From CAVVZJ01 sp963752755 (GTDB lineage: Bacteria > Planctomycetota > Planctomycetia > Isosphaerales > Isosphaeraceae), in NCBI GenBank assembly GCA_963752755.1, contig CAVVZJ010000001.1, positions 1,674,001 through 1,738,000 on the forward strand: a stretch of DNA of 64,000 nucleotides, given 5' to 3'. The translations under genes were made by a program, and so were the position numbers. The notes beneath the pieces are model-generated. The model was not told where the DNA came from. It saw nothing but the letters and a program-made list of their open reading frames with translations, and ran no database searches. Position 1 is the stretch's first letter; each line of letters opens with the position of its first letter. Positions 32,322-40,548 of this stretch are shown here, in pieces.

Positions 32322-33612
32322 GGTCCGCTCCGGATCGAGTCATGCGACAGGGAAGCCGACCCCCCACGACGGGCCCTCCGGCCCCTTGCCCCCGCCATTC
32401 CGGCCCGGTTAAGGGCTCGGACGCCTCGCCGAGGGATACGTCGCGCCGGCTGGTCCGCCGAGAGGAACCTAGGTCGCCGATCCGGCCTGTCAATTTCCCC
32501 AGCATCGGCCCGTTGCCCACAAGCGTCGTCGCTCCGCCCTCCGGACCAACCCGGGCCTCCGCCTTCGCCGGACGCGGCACAGGCGCCGGCGACTCGACCG
32601 GCAATTTGACCCCCGAGGAGCTGACCAGCAGCAGCATGATCGTGCTGAACCCGTTGAACGTGGCGTGCATGGCCACCGGACCGGCCAGCCGACCGGTCCT
32701 CTGGTAGAGCCAGCCCAGGCCGAGCGAGAGCACGAACAGAGGCACCGGCGCCGGCCACTGGTCGCTGTGCAAGCCCGCGAAGAACAGCGAGACCGCGACA
32801 TTCGCCAGCCAGGCTTCCACGCCCAGCACGACTCTCGGCCGCTCCTCCGGTTCCCGAGACGTCCGCGGCGCAGCCCAGACCGATGGATCGGCCGGTTCGG
32901 GCTCGATTGCGGTCGCCATCGCCGGGACATCTTCGATTGACGACTCCGGCCACACGGTTCGGGTCGCGCGGCTCGCGGCGCGGGTCAGCCAGCCGAGCAA
33001 CACGCCGCGGAAAAGCAATTCCTCGGCCAAGGGGGCGACGACTACCGCCGAGACAAGCACCAGCAAGGCGTTCGTCCCCGTGGCATCCTGGGTTAAAGCC
33101 TCCTGAACCGGGTGCGCCGACGGCTTCCAGAGCCGCTGGGCGGTGAGAAAGACGCCATAGACGAGTGGACTCAGCATCAGGCAGGTCACAAGTCCCCGCG
33201 CCAGGTCGCGGCCGAAGGCTCGTGGTTCGAACAGGCCGAAGTCCGCGGCACGGGCATCGCTGGTCCACCGAAGGAGGGGAAAGACGAGTGCCGCGACCAG
33301 TAGGTTAATCGACACCATCAGCGCAAGCTGATCGGCGGCCGGGATTTCCGCGCCTTCCGGCCGCGGCCGGATCGCCCCGTAAACCAGGCCCGCCGAGGAA
33401 TTCACGACCAGGTACAGGATCACCACCGCCGCCACCGAGCCCGCGCCCCAGGGCACGACCCTCGGCTCGTCAACCTCCGCCAGCAGCGGTTGCCGCCGAC
33501 TCAGTCGCACGATCGCCCAGCCCCACGAGGCCAGCGAGGCCGCCAGGGTCATCAGGAAAAGCCAACCGGCCGCGATCAACCAGGGGTTCTTGGCGAGTTC
33601 TTCAGGAGCCAT
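32314..33612 (-). CDS. CPBP-family intramembrane glutamic protease (CAAX protease-like)
   Basis: A 432-residue polytopic membrane protein. Hydrophobic segments occur near residues 10-35, 58-80, 95-115, 138-158, 185-205 and 275-330. The catalytic motif EELLFRG (EExxxR) is followed by FAGLH and MHATFN, the two His-containing motifs of the family. The insert between the motifs and the 90-residue basic/Pro C-terminus are longer than usual. Substrates are unknown. Overlap with the FHA-GGEEF gene suggests a shared role. Confidence 0.85.
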   Translation of the reverse strand: MAPEELAKNPWLIAAGWLFLMTLAASLASWGWAIVRLSRRQPLLAEVDEPRVVPWGAGSVAAVVILYLVVNSSAGLVYGAIRPRPEGAEIPAADQLALMVSINLLVAALVFPLLRWTSDARAADFGLFEPRAFGRDLARGLVTCLMLSPLVYGVFLTAQRLWKPSAHPVQEALTQDATGTNALLVLVSAVVVAPLAEELLFRGVLLGWLTRAASRATRTVWPESSIEDVPAMATAIEPEPADPSVWAAPRTSREPEERPRVVLGVEAWLANVAVSLFFAGLHSDQWPAPVPLFVLSLGLGWLYQRTGRLAGPVAMHATFNGFSTIMLLLVSSSGVKLPVESPAPVPRPAKAEARVGPEGGATTLVGNGPMLGKLTGRIGDLGSSRRTSRRDVSLGEASEPLTGPEWRGQGAGGPVVGGRLPCRMTRSGADHG

Positions 33613-33760
33613 CGGCGGTTCTCCGGCCGGTTTCGCAAACGACCGCGGGTCAGGGGGACGTCGCGGTCTGGAAGTCGTTCGCTACCTTCATGCTAACGCA
33701 CGGCACGACGGCCGGGCCACCTTGCCCGCTCGGGCGTTCTGCCCTAGAATCGCAACCACG

Positions 33761-35033
33761 ATGCCGCCCCCGTTGCGGCCACGAAGCCTTGAGAAAAGGG
33801 AGAGCGGTCGGGTGTTGCGACCAGTCGAGGAGCAGTGGGACGTCCTCCGCCGGGGCGTCGAACAGGTGGTCCCTGAGCCGGAGTTCCGCCGGAAGCTGGA
33901 GGCGCTCGGTCGCGACCGGCCAGCCCTTGCGGGTCAAGTACGGCATCGACCCGACCGGCATCGACGTCCACCTCGGGCACACCGTCCCCTTGCGCAAGCT
34001 CCGCCAGTTCCAGGACCTCGGCCACACGGCCGTCATCATCATCGGCAATTATACCGCCCTCGTCGGCGACCCCTCCGGCCGCGACGAGACCCGCGCCAGG
34101 CTCAACGTCGATCAGGTCGAGGCCAACGCCCGCGATTACCTCGCCCAGGTCGCCAAGGTCATCGACATGGAACGCGCCGAGGTCCACCGCAACGGCGACT
34201 GGTTCTCGAAGTGGTCCTTCCTCGACGTGCTCGACCTTTGCCGCCGCATGACCATTGGCCAGATCACCGCCCGCGAGGACTTCGCCAAGCGCATGGCCGA
34301 CGCCAGACCGGTCTATCTCCATGAATGCCTCTACCCCTTGATGCAAGGCTGGGACTCCGTCGAGATCAAGGCCGACGTCGAGCTGGGTGGCACCGAGCAA
34401 CTCTTCAGCCTCCTCGTCGCCCGCGAGCTTCAGGAAGAGCAGGGCCAGCCGCCGCAGACCGCCATGACCCTCCCGATCCTCGTCGGCACCGACGGCACCC
34501 GCCGGATGGGCAAGAGCCTGGGCAACTACATCGGCGTCGGCGAGCCGCCGGACACCCAGTTCGGGAAGCTTATGAGCATCCCCGATGAGCCCTTGCGCCA
34601 GTATTTCACGTTGCTGACCGACCTCCCCCCCGCCGAGATCGACCGCCTGCTCGCCCCGGGCGTCAACCCTCGGGACGCCAAGGAAGTCCTCGGCAAGAAC
34701 ATCGTCGCCCAGTACCACGGCCCCGAGGCCGCCGACCGCGCCGCCGAGAACTTCCGCCGCCGGACCCACGGTGAGGACCCCCTGGAGATCGCCGAGGTGA
34801 TGCTCGGTCGCGACCAACTCGACGACGAGGGCCGCATCCCCGCGCCCCGCTTGATCGTGGCAATCGGGTTCGAATCGAGCACCTCCAACGCCCGCCGCGT
34901 GATCGAGCAAGGCGGCTTCAACATCGGCGACGACCGCCAGGTCATCACCGACCCGAAGACGCTCGTCGCGGTGATGGACGGCCTGATTGTGCGGGTCGGC
35001 AAGAAAAAGATCGCCCGAATCCAACTGCGATGA
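33761..35033 (+). CDS. tyrS: Tyrosine-tRNA ligase, frameshifted
   Basis: TyrS charges tRNA-Tyr. The first segment (EEQWDVLRRGVEQVVPEPEF, then RRKLEALGRDRP) reads from ATG 33761 or, more likely, GTG 33812 after AAAAGGGAG. The frame changes near 33920-33930. The second runs LRVKYGIDPTGIDVHLGHTV (HIGH-like HLGH), WDSVEIKADVELGGTEQLF, then RRMGKSLGN (KMSKS-like), and ends with an S4 RNA-binding domain (RRVIEQGGFNIGD). One indel explains the break; a cell needs this enzyme unless a second copy exists. Uma2 starts 17 bases later. Confidence 0.92.
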
Positions 35034-35050
35034 GTTGAGCGAGGATCGCC

Positions 35051-35695
35051 ATGTCCGCCATCGAAACCCAGGCCGAGGCCCGCCCCATCGCTTCCCTGAA
35101 GCCCCCGGCGACCTTGCCGCCCGACCGACTCTACCGGCTGAGCGTCGAGCAGTATCAGCGAATGGCTCGCGAGGGCATCCTGACGAAGAACGATCGCATT
35201 GAGCTGATCGAAGGCTTGCTGGTCAAGAAAATGACGAGAAACGAACGTCATCTCTCGACGACATGGCTGATCCAGAAGACCCTGGAGCAAACCACGCCCG
35301 AGGGCTACTTCATCGGCAAGGAAGACCCGGTCTTGCTGGCTCGGAGCGAGCCGGAGCCCGATGTCATGGTCCTGCGGGGCGTCCTCTCCGACTACTTCCA
35401 GAGGAAGCCGCGGGCCGCTGATGCGGTGCTGGTCGTCGAGGTTGCCGATTCGAGCTACGCGGAAGACTGCGACAAGATCAGCCTCTACGCCGAGGCCAAT
35501 ATTCCCTATTACTGGATCGCCAACATCCCGGCTCACCGGATCGAGGCCTACAGCGATCCCACAGGCCCGGACCCGAACCCCTCCTATCGACGGCGCGACG
35601 ACTATGGGTATGACGATGAGATTCCCCTCGTGATCGATGGTCGGGAAATCCTTCGCATCCCCGTGCGGGACCTGCTGCCACCCGAAGCCGTTTGA
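35051..35695 (+). CDS. Uma2-family (DUF820) protein
   Basis: A protein of 214 residues in one frame: LYRLSVEQYQRMAREGILTK, DRIELIEGLLVKKMT, SEPEPDVMVLRGVLSDYF, VLVVEVADSSYAEDCDKISL and ANIPYYWIANIPAHRIEAYS. It is the canonical Uma2 pattern and closely parallels 9018-9665. GAGGAT lies upstream of ATG. It sits directly after tyrS, so the two copies in this window both follow essential metabolic genes. Confidence 0.85.
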   Translation: MSAIETQAEARPIASLKPPATLPPDRLYRLSVEQYQRMAREGILTKNDRIELIEGLLVKKMTRNERHLSTTWLIQKTLEQTTPEGYFIGKEDPVLLARSEPEPDVMVLRGVLSDYFQRKPRAADAVLVVEVADSSYAEDCDKISLYAEANIPYYWIANIPAHRIEAYSDPTGPDPNPSYRRRDDYGYDDEIPLVIDGREILRIPVRDLLPPEAV

Positions 35696-35704
35696 TTTCT
35701 CGTT

Positions 35705-35754
35705 GGGTGGGCGACGCCCGCCGTTTCCATTCTTTTGGTGGGCCGTGCCCACCC
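35705..35754. repeat. REP-like inverted repeat
   Basis: Arms 35705-35722 and 35737-35754 match at 14 of 18 positions when inverted (outer GGGTGGGC/GCCCACCC perfect) around a 14-base loop. It begins ten bases after the Uma2 stop and ends 16 bases before the next ATG. Confidence 0.55.
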
Positions 35755-35770
35755 CTCGGGAGAGCCAACC

Positions 35771-36865
35771 ATGCCCGACCACGGCTTCGGCATCATCGGC
35801 TGCGGCATGATCGCCGAGTTCCACACCAAGGCGATCAACGACATCGACGGCGCCCGGGTCGTCGCCGCCTTCAGCCGCAACCCGGCCAACGGCCAGAAGA
35901 TCGCCGACATGGCGGCTGTCAAGGGCGACTGCCAGATCTACGACGATCTCGACGCCTTGCTTGCTCATCCCGGACTCGACGTCGTCTGCATCTGCACGCC
36001 CAGCGGCGCCCACATGGAGCCGGCCGTCCAGGCGGCTCGGGCGGGCAAGCACGTCGTCGTCGAGAAGCCGCTGGAGATCACCTTGCCGCGCTGCGACGCG
36101 ATCATCAAGGCCTGCGACGAGGCGGGCGTCCGGCTCTGCACCATCTTCCCCTCGCGGTTCGGCGAGGCCAACCTCCGTCTCAAGGAGGCCATCGACCTCG
36201 GCCGCTTCGGCACGCTCACCCTCGGCGATACTTACGTGAAGTGGTGGCGGACCCAGCAATACTACGACTCCGGCGGCTGGCGCGGCACCTGGGACCTCGA
36301 CGGCGGCGGCGCCTTGATGAACCAGGCGATCCACAACGTCGATCTGCTCTACTGGCTCATGGGCGACGTCGAGTCGATCATGGCCCAGACCGCCACGCTC
36401 GCCCACGAGCGGATCGAGGTCGAGGACACGGCCGTTGCCTGCCTCCGGTTCCGCAACGGCGCCCTTGGCGTGATCGAGGCGGCCACCAGCGCCTATCCCG
36501 GCTTGCTCAAGCGCACCGAGATCCACGGCGACCGTGGCTCGGCCCGGGTCGAGCAGGACGACATCACGCACTGGGACTTCCAGGAGAAAGTGCCCAGCGA
36601 CCAGCAGATCGCCGCCGCGATGGCCGCCCGGACCAACTTCGCCGCCGGCGCCAGCGACCCCCGGGGCATCAACCACATCGGCCACCGCGACCAGCTCCTC
36701 GACTTCCTCCAGGCGATCGACGCCGGCCGCGCCCCGATCGTCGATGGCCGCGAAGGGCGCAAGTCGGTCGAGATCATCCGCGCCATCTACCTCTCCGCAC
36801 AGACCGGCCAGCTCGTCAAGCTCCCGCTTGAAGACCAGATGGCCCGCTCGCTCGCCGAGGCCTGA
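35771..36865 (+). CDS. Gfo/Idh/MocA-family oxidoreductase, cytoplasmic
   Basis: A 364-residue NAD(P)-dependent oxidoreductase without signal peptide. The Rossmann start is GFGIIGCGMIAEFHTKAI. The catalytic motif VVVEKPLEITL contains the EKP lysine, and YDSGGWRGTWDLDGGGALMN plus QAIHNVDLLYWLMG, with its conserved His and Asp, forms the substrate side. GGGAGAG precedes the ATG. It resembles sugar or inositol dehydrogenases, but the substrate cannot be read from sequence. The frame is intact, unlike the homolog at 476-1778. Confidence 0.9.
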   Translation: MPDHGFGIIGCGMIAEFHTKAINDIDGARVVAAFSRNPANGQKIADMAAVKGDCQIYDDLDALLAHPGLDVVCICTPSGAHMEPAVQAARAGKHVVVEKPLEITLPRCDAIIKACDEAGVRLCTIFPSRFGEANLRLKEAIDLGRFGTLTLGDTYVKWWRTQQYYDSGGWRGTWDLDGGGALMNQAIHNVDLLYWLMGDVESIMAQTATLAHERIEVEDTAVACLRFRNGALGVIEAATSAYPGLLKRTEIHGDRGSARVEQDDITHWDFQEKVPSDQQIAAAMAARTNFAAGASDPRGINHIGHRDQLLDFLQAIDAGRAPIVDGREGRKSVEIIRAIYLSAQTGQLVKLPLEDQMARSLAEA

Positions 36866-36949
36866 ACCGGCCTCCGGCTCGCCTGCCGTCGCATCACGGT
36901 TTCGGTTAGGATGGGGGTCGAGGCGTTCCCTCGCAGGAGATCGACCCCC

Positions 36950-37294
36950 ATGCTGACCCTTGTGGACGAGGCGATCCGGTCCGACCCGGCCCTGGCCGGG
37001 GCGGTCGAGCGGGCATCGTGGCTGATCGCGTCGGAACTCGGCCGATCGGCGGGCCGGGCCGCGGTTGATTGGAAGCGGGGCCGCGACGCGCAGGGCCTGC
37101 CTCGCGTGAAGCTCACGCTCACCGACCGCGAGAGCGACGTCTCCCGATCCGACGAGTTCGCGCCGGCCGCTCTCGACGACGAGGTCCGGTTCAGCAGTCG
37201 CGTGAACTGGCACTGGGACAGCGTCCTCCAGGCCGACATCGAGAAGCGGTTGGCCCGAATCCACGAAGCCCTCCAGACCATCGAGGACGACTGA
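36950..37294 (+). CDS. Hypothetical protein
   Basis: About 114 residues from ATG 36950, with AGGAG 11 bases upstream. It reads LVDEAIRSDPALAGAVERAS, then DWKRGRDAQGLPRVKLTLTD, RESDVSRSDEF and a helical C-terminus (VLQADIEKRLARIHEALQTI). There is no signal peptide, membrane segment or known motif. It looks like a small soluble alpha/beta protein; I do not recognise it. The downstream gap carries a strong hairpin at 37360-37435. Confidence 0.6.
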   Translation: MLTLVDEAIRSDPALAGAVERASWLIASELGRSAGRAAVDWKRGRDAQGLPRVKLTLTDRESDVSRSDEFAPAALDDEVRFSSRVNWHWDSVLQADIEKRLARIHEALQTIEDD

Positions 37295-37359
37295 ACGTGG
37301 CCGGCAAGACGCTGGCGGATCAGGTCCGCGAACTTCACGGCTGGAGGCTTGGTCTCCGG

Positions 37360-37435
37360 TAGGGTGCGTCACGTCTTCGCCGACGCACCAAAGAGCCAAC
37401 CCCTCGGTGCGTCGGCGAGGACGTGACGCACCCTA
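37360..37435. repeat. Long hairpin repeat, 30-base arms
   Basis: Left arm 37360-37389 (TAGGGTGCGTCACGTC...) and right arm 37406-37435 are inverted copies with 29 of 30 identities around a 16-base loop. It is intergenic, has no T-run and looks like a REP or small non-autonomous mobile unit. Confidence 0.75.
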
Positions 37436-37581
37436 CAAGGGCGACAAGGGCATTCTCGTATACCCTCGGAGCCTCGTGGCCAACCTCATCCTGACCTTCG
37501 CCCGCCGGTAAGCGAAGCCTCCCTTCGGCCTTTCGGAACGTACGACATCCCTGGGTTCCGGTCAACGGAGTGACCATCGCC

Positions 37582-38547
37582 ATGAAGCGTCCCCGGAGCA
37601 AGGCGGCGAACTACCTGATCTACCTGGCCGTTCGCCTGGTCGTCGGGATCTGCCAGGCGCTTTCGATCGAGCGGTCGTATCGCTTTGCGGAGGCGTTGGC
37701 GGCCCTGATCTACCGGGTGGACCGCCGGCATCGCGCGGTCGCGATGGAGAACCTCCGTCTGGCCTTCGGCGATCAGTACGACGAGGCCGAGCGCGACCGG
37801 ATCGTCCGCGGTGTCTATCAGCACTTCTGCCGGATGCTGATGGAGATGCTGCACATCCCCCGCAAGCTCCACCTCACGAACTGGCGCCGTCGGATCTCCC
37901 TGAGCGGCCATCGCCGGGTGCTCGACCGCCTGCTCGACGGCGGGCCGATCATCATGGTCACGGGCCACTTCGGCAACTGGGAGATGGCCGGCTACCTCTT
38001 CGGCGTCTTCGGCTTCCCGTCGTACGCCGTGGCCCGGACGCTCGACAACCCCAACCTCGACCGCTTCCTCCGCAAGTTCCGCGAGCAGACCGGCCAGAAG
38101 CTGATCCCCAAGAAGGACGGCTTCGACCAGATGGAGCAGGTCCTCCGCGACGGCGGCCTCCTCTCCTTCCTCGCCGACCAGGACGCCGGCCAGCGCGGGC
38201 TGTTCGTCGAGTTCTTCGGCCGGCCCGCCTCGACCCACAAGGCGATCGCCTTGCTGGCCATCGAGCACCAGGCCCCGATCATCGTCGGCGGTGCCCGGCG
38301 GATCGGCCCCGGCTTCCGCTACGAGGTCGTCTGCGAGGACCTGATCGAGCCCTCCGAGTGGGCCGACCGCCCCGACGACGTCGCCTGGATCACCCAGCGC
38401 TTCACCTCCGGCCTCGAACGCCTGGTCCGCCGCGACCCCGACCAGTACCTCTGGCTCCACCGCCGCTGGAAGCACCAGCCCCAGCCCCGCGGCCGCAAGG
38501 CCCGCGAGCGCGCCGAGGCCGCAGCCGTCGCCAGCCGGACGGAGTGA
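37582..38547 (+). CDS. Lysophospholipid/lauroyl acyltransferase (LpxL/HtrB-like)
   Basis: A 322-residue membrane-associated acyltransferase that adds secondary acyl chains to lipid A-type acceptors or related lipids. The N-terminus has a hydrophobic helix (NYLIYLAVRLVVGICQAL). The catalytic motif HFGNWE (HX4E) follows GGPIIMVTGHFGNWEMAGYL, and LADQDAGQRGLFVEFFGRPA is the conserved second block. The C-terminal YLWLHRRWKHQP is typical of the family. ATG 37582 has GGAG 11 bases upstream; an in-frame GTG at 37570 would add four residues. Confidence 0.9.
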   Translation: MKRPRSKAANYLIYLAVRLVVGICQALSIERSYRFAEALAALIYRVDRRHRAVAMENLRLAFGDQYDEAERDRIVRGVYQHFCRMLMEMLHIPRKLHLTNWRRRISLSGHRRVLDRLLDGGPIIMVTGHFGNWEMAGYLFGVFGFPSYAVARTLDNPNLDRFLRKFREQTGQKLIPKKDGFDQMEQVLRDGGLLSFLADQDAGQRGLFVEFFGRPASTHKAIALLAIEHQAPIIVGGARRIGPGFRYEVVCEDLIEPSEWADRPDDVAWITQRFTSGLERLVRRDPDQYLWLHRRWKHQPQPRGRKARERAEAAAVASRTE

Positions 38548-38595
38548 TTGTTAAGACGTTCCCTTCTCGGTTGAATGTCAGGTCAAGCCGAGTCG

Positions 38596-38684
38596 GGTCG
38601 GTCCGCGTCGCGGAGCGAGGCAAACCCACCACTCCCGAGGACGCCGCGGTGGGTTGCGCCTCGCTCACGTGGGGCGGACCCACC
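38596..38684. repeat. REP-like imperfect inverted repeat between convergent genes
   Basis: Arms 38596-38630 and 38648-38684 pair over about 36 positions with several mismatches (shared core GAGCGAGGC...AACCCACC) around 17 bases. It lies between the acyltransferase stop and the 3' end of the next, oppositely oriented gene. Confidence 0.55.
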
Positions 38685-38712
38685 TTACTTCTCTGCGAGC
38701 CGGGGAGCCGTC

Positions 38713-40002
38713 CTACCCCTCGGGACGAGGCGGCGGTCCGGTGAGCGGGCAGCCGCGGTGGAGGGGAGATCGGTCGGGGACGTACCAGGACGGGAAGACG
38801 AGCGGCGGGGTCGGGGGGGAGTCAGGAGAATGGGCCGTAACCTCGCGTACTGTCAGAAGTTCGGCGAGCCTGGGTTCGTTTCGTAACGCGGCCTCGAGCG
38901 CCGGGTCGAGGGCGGGTTCCGGCCCGGGATCGGGCGCGGGACGGACCGCGGCGGAGGGCTCGGGCTCGGCCGGGACGGCGGGGGCCGGTGCGGCGGTCGC
39001 TTCGGGAGCGGTCGGAGCCGGTTCGGGAACGCGGTCGGGGACCGGGTCGGTGGCGATCGGCGCGGGTTCGGGAGCGGCGTCGGGGATCGGGGCGGCGGCG
39101 GGGGGCTGGTCGGCGTCGGCAAGGTCGTCCGGCGGGGGCGGAAGGAGGGGGTCGGCGGCGGAGGATCGGGCGCGGCGGAGGCGGTCCAGCTCGGCGAGCG
39201 AGCGGAACAACTCGCCGGCGCAGGCGGTCTCATAGCGGCGCTGGAGGACGGCGGCGGCGCCGTCGTCGAAGAGGCTGAGGTGGATCGCCCGGGCGCGGGC
39301 CTGGGGCTCGATCTCGTGGGCGAGGCGGTCGGCCCGCTCGGTCAGGCGATCGGCCCGGTCGCGGGCGAACTGGGCGAGGTCGGCGCGGGCGTCAGCGGAG
39401 CCGGCGCGGGCCTCGGCCAGCCAGGCGGCGACCGCGGCCGGTTCGGTGCCGGTTCGGGGCGTTCGGGCGGGGTCGTGACCGAGGAGCCGGAGGGCGGTGA
39501 GCTCTTCTCCCTCGGTCCAGGCAACGGCTTGCTCGGCGGCCTGGGCGAGCCGTTCCCAGAGCTGGGCCATCTGGGCGCAGCCGAGCGCGGAGCTTCCCAG
39601 ACCGGTCACGGCGGCGTGCGGGTCGAGGACGAAGAGGCGCCCCGCATCGTCGAGGTTTTGCTTCTGGCGGGCGTCGAAGGCGTCGGCGGCCTGACGTCGG
39701 CGCTCGGCAATGGCGGCCATCTCGCGGCGGGCGGCGCGGTCGAGGCGGACGGCGTTCCAGGCAGCTCGCTCGACCAGCCAGGCTTCCATGCGGTCGGCCG
39801 GTCGGGCGTCCTCGGTCCAGGCCTCGGCGCGTTCGAGGAACGCCTCCTCATCCTCGGGGGCGACGAGCACTCGGGCGGTCAGGCCATGCTTGAGGGCATT
39901 GCGGCTGGAGCGGGCCTTGCCCTCGCTGGTGACGGGGCCGCGAGATTTGCGGCCGTTCTCGCGGCTGGCGCGGCGGCGGTCGTCGGTATCGTGGGTGCGC
40001 AT
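38713..40002 (-). CDS. GKARSxxNAxKHGL family hypothetical protein, copy 2
   Basis: About 429 residues. The basic motif SEGKARSSRNALKHGL lies near residues 26-41, followed by MEAWLVERAAWNAVRLDRAA, the same helix as copy 1 at 5965-7185. Residues 60-290 are Ala/Arg/Glu-rich helices. From about 300 a Pro/Ala/Glu low-complexity tail runs to the end and differs from copy 1. ATG 40002 is chosen over the upstream in-frame start because the leader GTGAGCCCCACCC before it matches copy 1. No enzymatic motif is seen. Confidence 0.68.
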   Translation of the reverse strand: MRTHDTDDRRRASRENGRKSRGPVTSEGKARSSRNALKHGLTARVLVAPEDEEAFLERAEAWTEDARPADRMEAWLVERAAWNAVRLDRAARREMAAIAERRRQAADAFDARQKQNLDDAGRLFVLDPHAAVTGLGSSALGCAQMAQLWERLAQAAEQAVAWTEGEELTALRLLGHDPARTPRTGTEPAAVAAWLAEARAGSADARADLAQFARDRADRLTERADRLAHEIEPQARARAIHLSLFDDGAAAVLQRRYETACAGELFRSLAELDRLRRARSSAADPLLPPPPDDLADADQPPAAAPIPDAAPEPAPIATDPVPDRVPEPAPTAPEATAAPAPAVPAEPEPSAAVRPAPDPGPEPALDPALEAALRNEPRLAELLTVREVTAHSPDSPPTPPLVFPSWYVPDRSPLHRGCPLTGPPPRPEG

Positions 40003-40504
40003 CGTCGGGTGGGGCTCACCGGGGTCGTCGTGGAGGCGGGGCCGACGTCGGCCCGTCTTGCGGGGTGGTTGAAATTGTTTTCCGAATCCGGGACCGGGTT
40101 TATCACCTTTTTTGGAAAAAATGTGGGGGATGCGTGCGGGATCGGGAGGGGGATGGCTTTTGTCGGGTGTTCGGCGGGGTGGCCGGGGCAATCGCCAGGA
40201 CGCGCGAGTCCACATCCCCGCGGACCGGCCCTTGCAACCGTCGGTCGGCCGTGGGATATTCGGCGATCATGCGGGAAAATGCGGGCAATCGGGCGTGTTA
40301 CAACACGCCCTTTCGTCCGTGGAAGCGTAGGTGAGGCGACGGAGCCCCGGAGCCCAATCGCGTCGGCCGGATCGATGCCTTTCGGCAACAGCGCATTGAA
40401 ATCGCATCGAGGGGTCGATAGGCTCGCGTGCGTCGCCGTGGGGCACGGCCACCGCCGCGAGCCATCGGGGCGGCGTGTTACGCGGACGGTTGTCCGCACA
40501 AACA
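40003..40504. other. Intergenic region upstream of the cassette island
   Basis: It contains the leader of the leftward family gene (AAAAAAGGTGATAA, minus strand near 40106) and a perfect hairpin GGGCGTGT-TACA-ACACGCCC at 40291-40310. A degenerate core-like TAGGTGAGGCGACGG lies at 40328-40342, and a second hairpin (GCGGAC-GGTT-GTCCGC) at 40482-40497. No integrase gene is present on either strand. Confidence 0.5.
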
Positions 40505-40514
40505 TAGGTTAGGC
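40473..40514 (+). other. Integron-type core recombination site, attI-like
   Basis: GTTAGGC (40508-40514) matches the integron core GTTRRRY and is preceded by CACAAACATAG and the hairpin GCGGAC-GGTT-GTCCGC, itself preceded by GTGTTACGC. I see no inverse partner GCCTAAC within 150 bases upstream, so this is a single core, as in attI or a degraded attC. The next GTTAGGC, at 42116, bounds the same cassette. Confidence 0.4.
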
Positions 40515-40548
40515 GGCGATAATCTCATCCTAGAAACGCGAGCGAGCA

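Noticed and set aside
34526..37399. A 957-codon leftward open frame across tyrS, Uma2 and Gfo/Idh genes
   Set aside because: It is antisense to three well-supported genes and has mirror-codon composition; no domain is recognisable.
39280..40512. A 410-codon rightward open frame opposite the second family gene
   Set aside because: Low-complexity Gly/Ala composition, no motifs, and the opposite strand carries the conserved GKARSSRNALKHGL protein.
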